A stretch of 64,000 nucleotides of DNA from an uncultured Desulfobacterales bacterium (GTDB taxonomy: Bacteria; Desulfobacterota; Desulfobacteria; Desulfobacterales; SpSt-501). Of this stretch, positions 40,387 through 48,175 are shown in pieces. The stretch lies in NCBI GenBank assembly GCA_938048455.1, contig CALIUY010000016.1:165402-229401 (forward strand), in the 5' to 3' direction. A program made the translations under genes and the position numbers. Position 1 is the stretch's first letter, and each line of letters begins with the position of its first letter. The notes beneath the pieces were generated by a model that was not told the DNA's origin, did no database searches, and saw nothing but the letters and a program-made list of their open reading frames with translations.

Positions 40387-41040
40387 ATGGAAAAGCCGAA
40401 GAGCGTCGAAGAGTACATCGCCCAGCAGAAACAGGCCGTGGACAAGAACCCCGAATGCGGCAACGCCCATTACAACCTCGCCGTGGGCTATCTCGGCCAG
40501 CGACGGCTGGAGGAGGCCGAGCGCGAGCTGCTCGAGGCGATCGAGTGCAGCCCCAATCTCGCCGAGGCCTACGTGCTGATGGGCGGGATCTGCCTCCGTC
40601 GGGGCGATCTCGACGGCTGCCTATCCTGGAACCGCCGGGCGATCCAGGTCAGACCCGGGTTTTCGGAAGGCTACGGCAACATCGGCTTCGTCGAGCTGCA
40701 GCGGGGCAACGTCGATGAGGCCATCCGCAACCTCGAGCGCGCCACGTTTTTCAATTTCCGCTACATCCAGGCCTTCGCCAACTTGGGGGCGGCCTATCTG
40801 ATGAAGGGCCGGATCGACGAGGCGATCGAGGCCAGCCGCAAGGCGCTGGTCCTCGCCCCCGAATTCGCCCCCGCGCACAACAACCTCGCGATCGCCTACC
40901 TCGAAAAGGGCGAATTCGCTCTTGCCGTCCGGCACTGCGACCAGGCGATCGCCCACGGCTACGAGGTGGCCGAGCCGATCCGCCGCGAAATCGAAGAACA
41001 CCGCGCCCGCCTGCAGGCCGCGCGGAAAGAGGCGGAGTGA
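40387..41040 (+). CDS. Tetratricopeptide-repeat protein upstream of the dsr genes
   Basis: 217 residues made of about five TPR units between residues 20 and 195, for example AHYNLAVGYLGQRRLEEAERELLEA and GNIGFVELQRGNVDEAIRNLERA, ending in a charged helix. It has no signal peptide, so it is a cytosolic scaffold. The ATG at 40387 is preferred to a TTG at 40375, since AAGGA lies 12 bases upstream of the ATG. The next gene starts at 41037 with a GTG that overlaps this stop codon, so the two proteins are probably made in a fixed ratio and may bind each other. Confidence 0.82.
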   Translation: MEKPKSVEEYIAQQKQAVDKNPECGNAHYNLAVGYLGQRRLEEAERELLEAIECSPNLAEAYVLMGGICLRRGDLDGCLSWNRRAIQVRPGFSEGYGNIGFVELQRGNVDEAIRNLERATFFNFRYIQAFANLGAAYLMKGRIDEAIEASRKALVLAPEFAPAHNNLAIAYLEKGEFALAVRHCDQAIAHGYEVAEPIRREIEEHRARLQAARKEAE

Positions 41041-42185
41041 ACCGGCCGGAAATTTTTTTCTTCCTGGAAACGGAGACGTTCCCGGTCACGCCGGAGCACC
41101 CCCTCTGGCAAAAGCCGCTTCCCCGAAAGCGCGTCCCGGCCGCCGACGGTGCGGCCGCAGCGGCGACCGCGACCGTCGGCGACTATTTCCGCGCCCTGGA
41201 AGCCTTCTGCCGGGAAGAGGGGGCCGCCCTGCTTGGCCTTCTGCACCGCCGTGCCGCGGCCGCCGAGGTTCCCCTGGAGGCGATCCGCATTTTTCTTTCC
41301 CGACACGGCGCCTTTTACCACCCGGCGCGCCTGGTGACCTGCGGAGGGGGGAGCGCAAAGGAGTGGGTGGCGAACGTCGCCTTCTCCGAAGAGGCCCGGC
41401 GGATGCTCGCGCACGAGACCGAAATCCTGGAGCGGCTGCACAAGCAAACCGGTCTTTCCTTTTTGCCCGCGGTCTGCGGCTGCTTTGCGATCGAGCCGCC
41501 GACCGGGCCGCCCTGTTCGCTCTGGGTGGGGGAGTGGTTTTCCGGATTCGGCGAGTTTCACCTGCACCGGCCGGACCCCGGCGCAGAGCCCCGGCCCGTG
41601 CTCTGGGATGAAGGGGGAAACCTTATCGAACTCCAGCCGCAGGCGGTGGGCGCGATCTACCGCGAGGTGGGGCGCATTCTGACGCTGTATCTCAACCTGG
41701 AGAGCTTCGAGGAGATCGCCCTGTGGCACCATGCGGCGGGCGATTTCGTGGTCCGCCCCGGCGCCGAGAGGCTCGAGGTGCGGCTGATCACCGTGCGCGA
41801 CTACCGTCCGCTCTTCGCCGGAGCGGCGGCGCGGGCGGGACTCGAGGAGATGTTGCCGCGGCTGCTCGTCTTTTTTCTCGCCCTGTCGCTCCACACGCGG
41901 CTCGACCGGCTGGACGGGACCGGCGACTTCGCGCTCGCCCCGCCGGAGTCGATCTTCGCCACCCGCGAGGGTGTGCTGCAAGCGCTCGCCGTGAAAGAGG
42001 AAGGTTTTCCGTGGGCCGAAGCCTTCGCCGGGTTTCTTGCCTCTTGCACGGAGGAAGATCTTCGGGATCTCTGCGGCGACATCGTCGCCCGACGTTACGT
42101 GCCCGGAAGCCCGGAGCGCCGTCTTCTGGAGGCGGGGCTTGCCGCCCACGCGGCGGCGCTTCGTCGCGCCGCCCGGCAGGGGTGA
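41037..42185 (+). CDS. Unknown protein translationally coupled to the TPR protein, upstream of dsrA
   Basis: 382 residues from a GTG inside the stop region of the TPR gene. I do not recognise a domain. It is soluble and Ala/Leu/Glu-rich, with no signal peptide. RMLAHETEILERLHKQTG followed by PAVCGCFAIEPP, and a stretch DYRPLFAGAAARAGLEEMLPRL, faintly recall phosphotransferase or kinase-like proteins (such as APH/choline kinase fold), but catalytic HxD and DFG-type motifs are not evident. It ends 303 bases before dsrA, with a promoter in between, so co-transcription with dsrAB would need read-through. Confidence 0.7.
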   Translation: MNRPEIFFFLETETFPVTPEHPLWQKPLPRKRVPAADGAAAAATATVGDYFRALEAFCREEGAALLGLLHRRAAAAEVPLEAIRIFLSRHGAFYHPARLVTCGGGSAKEWVANVAFSEEARRMLAHETEILERLHKQTGLSFLPAVCGCFAIEPPTGPPCSLWVGEWFSGFGEFHLHRPDPGAEPRPVLWDEGGNLIELQPQAVGAIYREVGRILTLYLNLESFEEIALWHHAAGDFVVRPGAERLEVRLITVRDYRPLFAGAAARAGLEEMLPRLLVFFLALSLHTRLDRLDGTGDFALAPPESIFATREGVLQALAVKEEGFPWAEAFAGFLASCTEEDLRDLCGDIVARRYVPGSPERRLLEAGLAAHAAALRRAARQG

Positions 42186-42488
42186 AAAGCACCCCAAGAT
42201 GGCGGATTCAGTCTCCGAACGACCCCAACCCGCGGTAGGTCGCCCAGCCCCCTATTTGCAAGGCGCCACAGGGAGTTAAGGACGGCTTTTTTATTGACAA
42301 GCCGCAGCTTTTGATTCTATAGCTGCACTCTGGTTTTTTTCCGGTCTTCTTCTCCATCAAGACAACAAGCGCAACCCGTGACGGCATGGATTCCGAATCG
42401 AGAGGAGGTGAAGGCTTTTTAGAGGGTCTCCGGGTGTTTCCGAGGGTTCCGGCGGTGTACTCATCAACCTGACACGGAGGTAGAGAGA
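42186..42488 (+). promoter_or_regulatory. dsrA upstream region with promoter, inverted repeat and long leader
   Basis: The 303 bases contain a sigma70-like promoter, TTGACA (42294-42299), 18 bases, TATAGC (42318-42323). An inverted repeat GCAGCT (42304-42309) and AGCTGC (42321-42326) spans the spacer and -10 box and looks like an operator. The predicted leader is about 160 bases. It holds a full anti-16S complement, AGGAGGTGA (42403-42411), with no suitable start codon behind it. A 28-codon frame (ATG at 42386, stop 42470-42472) has no ribosome site of its own. The working ribosome site is GGAGG (42476-42480). Nothing else is seen before the promoter. Confidence 0.65.
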
Positions 42489-43802
42489 ATGGCAAAACAT
42501 CCAACTCCCCTGCTGGACCAGCTCGAAAGCGGTCCGTGGCCGAGCTTCGTTTCGGACCTCAAAGAGTTGGCGGAGCATCGTGCCAAGACGGCATCCAAGA
42601 TCGAGTACCAGATCCCGGTCGAGGTCGTCGACGACATCCTGGGCCTGCTGGAGCTCACTTACAAGGACGGCTGCACGCACTGGAAACACGGCGGGATCGT
42701 GGGGGTTTTCGGCTACGGCGGCGGCGTCATCGGCCGCTATTGCGACCAGCCCGAGAAATTCCCCGGCGTCGCCCATTTCCACACCATGCGGGTGAACCAG
42801 CCCGGCGGCAAGTTCTACAAGACCGAATATCTCCGCCAGCTCTGCGATCTTTGGGATTTCCGCGGCAGCGGCATCACCAACATGCACGGTTCGACCGGCG
42901 ACATCATTTTCCTCGGAACCACGACCCCGCAGCTCGAAGAGATCTTCTACGAGCTCACCCACAAGCTGAACCAGGATCTCGGCGGCTCGGGCTCCAACCT
43001 GCGCACGCCTTCGGACTGCATCGGCCAGGCGCGCTGCGAGTGGGCCTGCTACGACACCCAGGACCTCTGCTACCAGCTCACCATGGACTATCAGGACGAG
43101 CTGCACCGCCCGGCCTTCCCCTACAAGATGAAGTTCAAGTTCGACGGCTGCCCGAACTGCTGTGTAGCCTCCATCGCCCGCGCCGACTTCTCCTTCATCG
43201 GCACCTGGCGCGACGACATCAAGATCAACCAGGAAGCGGTCCAGGCCTACATCGGAGGCGAGCTCAAACCCAACGCCGGCGAGCACAGCGGCCGCGACTG
43301 GGGCAAGTTCGACATCCAGAAGGAAGTGATCCGCCTCTGCCCCACCCAGTGCATGTGGATGGAAGGCAAGAAGCTCATGATCGACAACAAGGAGTGCAAC
43401 CGCTGCATGCACTGCCTGAACGTCATGCCCCGCGCGCTGCGGATCGGCGACGACCGCGGGCTCTCCATCCTCGTCGGCGCCAAGGCCCCGATCCTGGACG
43501 GCGCGCAGATGGGCTCGCTGCTTGTGCCCTTCATCAAGGTCGAGCCGCCCTACGACGAGATCAAGGAGATCATCGAGAAAATCTGGGACTGGTGGATGGA
43601 AGAGGGCAAGAACCGGGAGCGGCTGGGCGAGCTGATCAAGCGCCAGGGTTTCCAGAAGCTGCTCGAGGTGACCGGCATCCAGCCCGATCCGCGCCATGTG
43701 AAGGAGCCGCGCTCCAACCCCTACATCTTCTGGAAGGAAGAGGAAGTCGAGGGCGGCTGGACGCGCGACATCAACGAGTTCCGCAAACACCATCTGCGAT
43801 AA
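42489..43802 (+). CDS. dsrA: Dissimilatory sulfite reductase subunit alpha
   Basis: 437 residues, full length. The Fe-S/siroheme ligands fall at Cys177, Cys183, Cys221 and Cys225 (SDCIGQARC and DGCPNCC), the same numbers as in Desulfovibrio DsrA. A ferredoxin domain follows with CPTQCMW and CNRCMHC. DsrAB is an alpha2beta2 cytoplasmic enzyme that reduces sulfite with siroheme, passing sulfur to DsrC as a trisulfide. The cysteine pattern and presence of dsrD fit the reductive bacterial type rather than the oxidative rDsr type. GGAGG lies eight bases before the ATG; dsrB begins 12 bases after the stop. Confidence 0.98.
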   Translation: MAKHPTPLLDQLESGPWPSFVSDLKELAEHRAKTASKIEYQIPVEVVDDILGLLELTYKDGCTHWKHGGIVGVFGYGGGVIGRYCDQPEKFPGVAHFHTMRVNQPGGKFYKTEYLRQLCDLWDFRGSGITNMHGSTGDIIFLGTTTPQLEEIFYELTHKLNQDLGGSGSNLRTPSDCIGQARCEWACYDTQDLCYQLTMDYQDELHRPAFPYKMKFKFDGCPNCCVASIARADFSFIGTWRDDIKINQEAVQAYIGGELKPNAGEHSGRDWGKFDIQKEVIRLCPTQCMWMEGKKLMIDNKECNRCMHCLNVMPRALRIGDDRGLSILVGAKAPILDGAQMGSLLVPFIKVEPPYDEIKEIIEKIWDWWMEEGKNRERLGELIKRQGFQKLLEVTGIQPDPRHVKEPRSNPYIFWKEEEVEGGWTRDINEFRKHHLR

Positions 43803-43814
43803 GGGGGGCGAGCC

Positions 43815-44960
43815 ATGGCGTTCATTTCATCCGGATACGATCCCAAAGAGCCGATGAAGGACCGCATCACCGACATCGGCCCGCGCAAATACGACGAGTT
43901 TTACCCGCCGGTCATCGCCAAGAACAAGGGCAAGTGGCTCTACCACGAATATGTGAAGCCGGGCGTTTTCTATCATGTGGCCGAGTCGGGCGATAAGGTC
44001 TACACCGTGCGCGTGGGCGGGGCGCGGATCATGTCCACGCTGATGATCCGCGAAATTTGCGAAATCGCCGACAAGCACTGCGGCGGCTATGTCCGCTGGA
44101 CGACCCGCAACAACATCGAGTTCATGGTGGACGACGAAAAGAAGGTCGATCCGCTCATCAAGGATCTCGAGAGCCGCAAATTCAAGGCCGGCAGCTACAA
44201 GTTCCCCGTCGGGGGAACCGGGGCGGGGATCACCAACATCGTCCACACCCAGGGCTGGATCCACTGCCACACGCCGGCGACCGACGCCTCCGGGCCGGTC
44301 AAGGCGACGATGGACGTTCTCTTCGAGGACTTCAAGAACAACCGGCTGCCGGCCAAGCTGCGGGTTTCGCTCGCCTGCTGTCTCAACATGTGCGGCGCGG
44401 TGCACTGCTCGGACATCGCCATCCTCGGCTACCACCGCAAGCCGCCGATGATCGATCACGAGTACCTGGACAAGATGTGCGAAATTCCGCTCGCCATCGC
44501 CGCCTGCCCGACGGCCGCGATCAAGCCGGCCAAGGTCGAAGTCGGCGGCCAGAAGGTGAACAGCGTCGCCATCAATTACGACCGCTGCATGTTCTGCGGC
44601 AACTGCTACACGATGTGCCCGGCCTTGCCGTTGGCCGACAAGGAAGGCGACGGCATCGTCATCATGGCCGGCGGCAAGGTCTCCAACCGCATCAGCCCGC
44701 CGAAGTTCTCCAAGGTCGTCGTGGCCTTCATCCCCAACGAGCCGCCGCGCTGGCCGCAGACCACGGCGGTGATCAAGAAGATCGTCGAGGTCTACGCCGC
44801 CAACGCGAGAAAATACGAGCGGCTGGGCGAGTGGGCGGAGCGGATCGGCTGGGAGCGTTTCTTCGAGAAATGCGAGCTGCCGTTCACGCACCATCTGATC
44901 GACGATTTCCGCGATCCCGCCTACTACACCTGGCGGCAGACGACGCAATTCAAGTTCTAA
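43815..44960 (+). CDS. dsrB: Dissimilatory sulfite reductase subunit beta
   Basis: 381 residues, full length. [13 protein letters not shown] and [17 protein letters not shown] hold the siroheme/4Fe-4S cysteines, and [19 protein letters not shown] is the inserted ferredoxin domain. In known DsrAB the beta subunit contributes the catalytically active siroheme. AAGGGGGG precedes the ATG and the 12-base gap to dsrA indicates one message. A perfect 12-bp hairpin follows 14 bases after the stop, separating dsrAB from dsrD. Confidence 0.98.
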   Translation: MAFISSGYDPKEPMKDRITDIGPRKYDEFYPPVIAKNKGKWLYHEYVKPGVFYHVAESGDKVYTVRVGGARIMSTLMIREICEIADKHCGGYVRWTTRNNIEFMVDDEKKVDPLIKDLESRKFKAGSYKFPVGGTGAGITNIVHTQGWIHCHTPATDASGPVKATMDVLFEDFKNNRLPAKLRVSLACCLNMCGAVHCSDIAILGYHRKPPMIDHEYLDKMCEIPLAIAACPTAAIKPAKVEVGGQKVNSVAINYDRCMFCGNCYTMCPALPLADKEGDGIVIMAGGKVSNRISPPKFSKVVVAFIPNEPPRWPQTTAVIKKIVEVYAANARKYERLGEWAERIGWERFFEKCELPFTHHLIDDFRDPAYYTWRQTTQFKF

Positions 44961-44973
44961 CGGCATCCAACCC

Positions 44974-45006
44974 GCGCGGGGGGCGTCCGGCAGGCGCCCC
45001 CCGCGC
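44974..45006 (+). promoter_or_regulatory. Perfect 12-bp hairpin between dsrB and dsrD
   Basis: The left arm at 44974-44985 (GCGCGGGGGGCG) pairs completely with the right arm at 44995-45006 (CGCCCCCCGCGC) around a nine-base loop. There is no T-run and dsrD starts 24 bases later. It is a very stable structure suited to protecting the dsrAB 3' end or limiting transcription into dsrD and dsrN. Confidence 0.7.
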
Positions 45007-45030
45007 CAGCGATCGTAAGGAACCCGGACG

Positions 45031-45270
45031 ATGGATTACGCGGAAGCAAAGGCCAAGATCGTCGAAGAGCTCACCAAGAAGCTCAAGACCAAATCCAAGT
45101 TCTACTTCAACGACCTCGCCGACATTCTGGGGCTCAAGCCGCGCGAGGCGAAAAAGCTGATCAACGACATGGTGGCCGACGGCACCCTCGAATACTGGTC
45201 GAGCGGCAGCACCTCCATGTACGGCCTGAAGGGCACGGGCAAGCAGGCGGCGGCGGAGCACGAGGCCTGA
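45031..45270 (+). CDS. dsrD: DsrD, allosteric activator of dissimilatory sulfite reductase
   Basis: 79 residues of winged-helix shape: YAEAKAKIVEEL, KSKFYFNDLADILGLKP, REAKKLINDMVADGTLEYW, then a wing SGSTSMYGLKG. It is the usual partner of dsrAB in reducing-type sulfite reducers and is absent from most sulfur oxidisers. Published work describes DsrD as an activator that binds DsrAB rather than a DNA-binding protein. AAGGA precedes the ATG. Its presence supports a sulfite-reducing direction for this locus. It is separated from dsrB by the stable hairpin at 44974-45006. Confidence 0.97.
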   Translation: MDYAEAKAKIVEELTKKLKTKSKFYFNDLADILGLKPREAKKLINDMVADGTLEYWSSGSTSMYGLKGTGKQAAAEHEA

Positions 45271-45304
45271 TCCCCTTCCACCGCTCCCCCCTCCGGCGGC
45301 GCTG

Positions 45305-46723
45305 ATGCAGCAGACCGCAACGGGTCTCCGCCCCCGCGTGGTGATCGCCGCCCTCCGCGGCGGCGCGGGAAAGACGATCCTGACGGTGGGACTCGTCGCC
45401 GCCCTGCGCGACCGGGGGGAGGAAGTCGCCGTCTTCAAAAAAGGGCCCGATTACATCGATGCGGGCTGGCTTGCCCTCGCGGCAGGCCGGCCCTGCTACA
45501 ATCTCGACACCTTCCTGCTGTCCGCCGCGGCGGTCCGCGGCTCCTTTTGCCTCCACAGCAAAGCCGCCACCCTCGCCCTCATCGAAGGAAACCGCGGCCT
45601 CTTCGACGGCATCGACCTCGACGGCGCAACCAGCACGGCGGAACTCGCCAAGCTGCTGGAAGCCCCGGTGCTCCTCTGCCTCGATGCGACGAAGACGACC
45701 CGCACCCTTGCCGCCGTCGTCTCCGGATGCCGCAACTTCGATCCCCGCCTGCGCCTGGCCGGGGTGATCCTGAACCGCGTGGCCGGAGCGCGGCACGAGT
45801 CGATTTGCCGGCGGAGCATCGAAGCGTTGGCCGGGCTTCCGGTTATCGGTGCCCTCCCCCGGTTCGAAGAGCCGCTCTTCCCGGAGCGGCACATGGGGCT
45901 CGTCCCGACTCCCGAGCACGGCTGGGCATCCCGGGCGGTGGCCCAAGTCCGCGATTTCGTCGCCGCGCACGTCGATCTCGCGGCGGTTCGGGAAACGGCG
46001 GCCCGGGCGGGGTCCTTCGAAGAATCCTCCCTCGGCCCTCCCGGCGCAACCGGCCGTATCCTCACGGCCGAGGTGCGGATCGGGGTATTCCGCGACGCCG
46101 CCTTCCAGTTTTATTACCCCGAAAACCTCGAGGCGCTCGAGGCGGCGGGGGCGCAGCTCGTTTTCTTAAGCCCCCTCTCCCTCAGGGAGGACGACCTGCA
46201 GGGCGTCCATGCCCTCTACCTCGGGGGCGGTTTCCCCGAGACCCATGCCGGGGAGCTCTCCGCAAACGTCCGCGCCCGGCTGGGCCTGCAAAGGCTCGTG
46301 GAGGAGGGGCTTCCGGTCTACGCCGAGTGCGGGGGGCTGATGTACCTCGGACGCGAACTCGTTACCGGAAAAGGCCGCCACGCCATGGCCGGGGTGCTGC
46401 CGCTTTCCTTCGAGATCTGCCGGCGGCCCCAGGGGCATGGCTACACGCGTCTTGAGGTCGTCGGCGAAAACCCCTTTTACGAGCGGGGAACGGAACTTCG
46501 CGGCCACGAATTCCACTACTCGCGGGCGATCGGTTGGGCGGGCGGGGAGAGGATGCTTGCCTTTCGCATGCGCCGCGGGGTGGGCATCGTGGGCGATCGT
46601 GACGGTCTGACTTACCGGAATGTCCTGGCCACCTACACCCACGTTCACGCCCTGGGGACCCCCGCCTGGGCCGAAGCCCTCGTGCGCCGGGCGGCCGCCT
46701 TCCGTGACGCCCGAAGCCGCTGA
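45305..46723 (+). CDS. dsrN: DsrN: CbiA/CobB-type glutamine amidotransferase, probable siroheme amidase
   Basis: 472 residues with the two domains of cobyrinate a,c-diamide synthase. The N-terminal P-loop ATPase has ALRGGAGKT and VFKKGPDYIDAGW; the C-terminal class I glutaminase has GGGFPETHAGEL and VYAECGGLMYLG with the catalytic cysteine, plus GHEFHYSR. In sulfate reducers this homologue follows dsrABD and is named DsrN, proposed to amidate siroheme for DsrAB. Position here, 34 bases after dsrD, fits that role; a plain cobalamin enzyme remains possible since the family cannot be told apart by motifs. Its last 20 bases overlap the next gene. Confidence 0.88.
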   Translation: MQQTATGLRPRVVIAALRGGAGKTILTVGLVAALRDRGEEVAVFKKGPDYIDAGWLALAAGRPCYNLDTFLLSAAAVRGSFCLHSKAATLALIEGNRGLFDGIDLDGATSTAELAKLLEAPVLLCLDATKTTRTLAAVVSGCRNFDPRLRLAGVILNRVAGARHESICRRSIEALAGLPVIGALPRFEEPLFPERHMGLVPTPEHGWASRAVAQVRDFVAAHVDLAAVRETAARAGSFEESSLGPPGATGRILTAEVRIGVFRDAAFQFYYPENLEALEAAGAQLVFLSPLSLREDDLQGVHALYLGGGFPETHAGELSANVRARLGLQRLVEEGLPVYAECGGLMYLGRELVTGKGRHAMAGVLPLSFEICRRPQGHGYTRLEVVGENPFYERGTELRGHEFHYSRAIGWAGGERMLAFRMRRGVGIVGDRDGLTYRNVLATYTHVHALGTPAWAEALVRRAAAFRDARSR

Positions 46724-47525
46724 ATCGCTCCCCGGGCGGATCCTGGAGGCCGTGGGTTCCCGGCGTCTTTCGCCGACCGATCTCCTGCGGGCTCTGGGCG
46801 CTGCAAGACGCTCGGAGCGGCAAATCGTGCGCCGGGCGCTCAAGGAACGGATCGCCGCGGGGGACCTGTCCTACACTCAGGAATCCGGAATCACCTGGCT
46901 GGAGGTCTCCTTCGACCGACCGCTGCGGGTGAGCCCGCGGATCGTGCTCGCACCTCCCGAAAAAGAGGCCCAACCGGTTCCCGGAACCACGCGGGTCGTG
47001 ATCGCCGCCGGGGCGGCTTTCGGCGGCGGAAGGCATCCCACGACGCGGCTTGCGCTGCGGGGGATCGATTTCGCGCTCGCGGCTCGTGGGAAACAGCGTT
47101 CGGGGCCTCAAAGCCGCGTCCTCGACGTCGGCACCGGAAGCGGGGTTCTCGTGATCGCCGCCGTACGGCTGGGGGTGGGCTCCGGGGTGGGGATCGACCT
47201 CGACCCCTGTGCGCTCGCCGAGGCGAAGGCGAACGTGCGCTTCAACGGGCTGGAAGATCGTATCCGTGTCAGCGACGAGCCGCTCGCCGGGATCGACGAG
47301 GGCGCCTTCACCCTGATTGCGGCCAACCTGAGGCTTCCCACGCTGATCGAGACGGCGCGCCTGCTTGCGCGGCGGTGCCGTCCGGGAGGCGCGATCGTCC
47401 TTTCGGGAATCCGTCCCGAAGAAGAAAGGGCGCTGCTTGCGGTTTACGGCCGGCTCGGTTTTCAGCCGACGCGGCGGGAGTCCGAGGGGGGATGGTCGGG
47501 GCTCGTCGTCGACGCTCCCGGGTAA
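46704..47525 (+). CDS. PrmA-like SAM-dependent methyltransferase linked to the dsr operon
   Basis: 273 residues from a GTG at 46704 inside the end of dsrN. Residues about 1-75 resemble a small winged-helix-like domain (LSPTDLLRALGAARRSERQI). The C-terminal domain has GGGRHPTTRLAL, LDVGTGSGVLVIAA, GIDLDPCALAEAKANVRFNG and IAANLRLPTLIE, which mirrors ribosomal-protein L11 methyltransferase. The window has a second, orthodox prmA at 59521, so this copy probably has another substrate. The overlap with dsrN suggests a role in DsrAB or cofactor maturation, but that is inference. Confidence 0.8.
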   Translation: MTPEAAESLPGRILEAVGSRRLSPTDLLRALGAARRSERQIVRRALKERIAAGDLSYTQESGITWLEVSFDRPLRVSPRIVLAPPEKEAQPVPGTTRVVIAAGAAFGGGRHPTTRLALRGIDFALAARGKQRSGPQSRVLDVGTGSGVLVIAAVRLGVGSGVGIDLDPCALAEAKANVRFNGLEDRIRVSDEPLAGIDEGAFTLIAANLRLPTLIETARLLARRCRPGGAIVLSGIRPEEERALLAVYGRLGFQPTRRESEGGWSGLVVDAPG

Positions 47526-47531
47526 ACACAA

Positions 47532-47563
47532 CGGGCGGGCACCCCCGCCGGGATACCCGCCCG
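47532..47563. terminator. Hairpin between convergent methyltransferase and cytochrome c3 genes
   Basis: CGGGCGGG (47532-47539) and CCCGCCCG (47556-47563) pair perfectly around a 16-base loop in the 66-base gap between the two stops. No T-run is present on either side, so its action as a bidirectional terminator is likely but unproven. Confidence 0.4.
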
Positions 47564-47591
47564 CTCGTCAGGGGCTAGGCCGGATAAAGCT

Positions 47592-48056
47592 TCAGCTCTT
47601 CTTGGGATGGCAGTCGTTGCAGGTGACCGGAGCCTTCTTCGGCGCGTACTTTTTGTTGAAGTCCTTGTGGCAGCTCTGGCAGTTCTGGTGGTAGGCCTCG
47701 GCGATGAAGGCGAGCTTCTGCTTCTTGTCGAGCTTGGGGGCATCCTTGCCTTTCGGCGCCTCGCCGCACTGCTTGTGGCAGCTGATGCAGGTGTCGACCT
47801 TGCTGTCCGCCTTGAGGTCCTTGAGCGGCTGGCCCTTGGCGTCGTGGTGGCACTCGCCGCAGCCGTTCGCATAGAGGTCGGGATACTGTTTGGCGTAATC
47901 CTCGCTGTGTTTCTTGTGGCTGAAGGTCATTTCCCCCTTGGTCTTGGGGCAGTTTCCGGCAAACTTGATGACATCGCCCACCTTGGCGTAGATGCCGCCG
48001 GCGAAGAACAGGCAGGCCAACACAACGCAGATGGTGACCGCAGTCGTCCTCCTCAT
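47592..48056 (-). CDS. Tetraheme cytochrome c3, periplasmic
   Basis: 154 residues: a signal peptide (about 1-25, VVLACLFFAGGIYA) followed by four CXXCH heme sites: CGECHH, CISCHK, CQSCHK and CNDCHP, with further histidines (FSHKKHSED and AYHQN) for bis-His ligation. Type I cytochrome c3 shuttles electrons between periplasmic hydrogenases or formate dehydrogenases and membrane complexes in sulfate reducers. I chose the ATG at 48056 at the start of the signal peptide. A promoter with a perfect -35 lies between it and tatC. Its 3' end faces the dsr operon. Confidence 0.95.
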   Translation of the reverse strand: MRRTTAVTICVVLACLFFAGGIYAKVGDVIKFAGNCPKTKGEMTFSHKKHSEDYAKQYPDLYANGCGECHHDAKGQPLKDLKADSKVDTCISCHKQCGEAPKGKDAPKLDKKQKLAFIAEAYHQNCQSCHKDFNKKYAPKKAPVTCNDCHPKKS

Positions 48057-48124
48057 ACCCCTCTCATCCTCCCTTGCGTTTGGGTTCCTGGCCGAGGTTC
48101 CTTGAGCCCCACGCACAACAGGCT

Positions 48125-48155
48125 ACAGTAATTCACAAATTGCCCCCGATGTCAA
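48125..48155 (-). promoter_or_regulatory. Candidate cytochrome c3 promoter
   Basis: Minus strand TTGACA (48155-48150), 19 bases, TACTGT (48130-48125). The -35 is perfect; the spacing is long and the -10 is weak (3 of 6). It lies in the 119-base gap after tatC. Confidence 0.35.
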
Positions 48156-48175
48156 CGGCCCGGGGCGGCGGTTTC

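Noticed and set aside
42386..42472. 28-codon frame in the dsrA leader as a genuine gene
   Set aside because: No ribosome site precedes its ATG; kept only as part of a leader finding.
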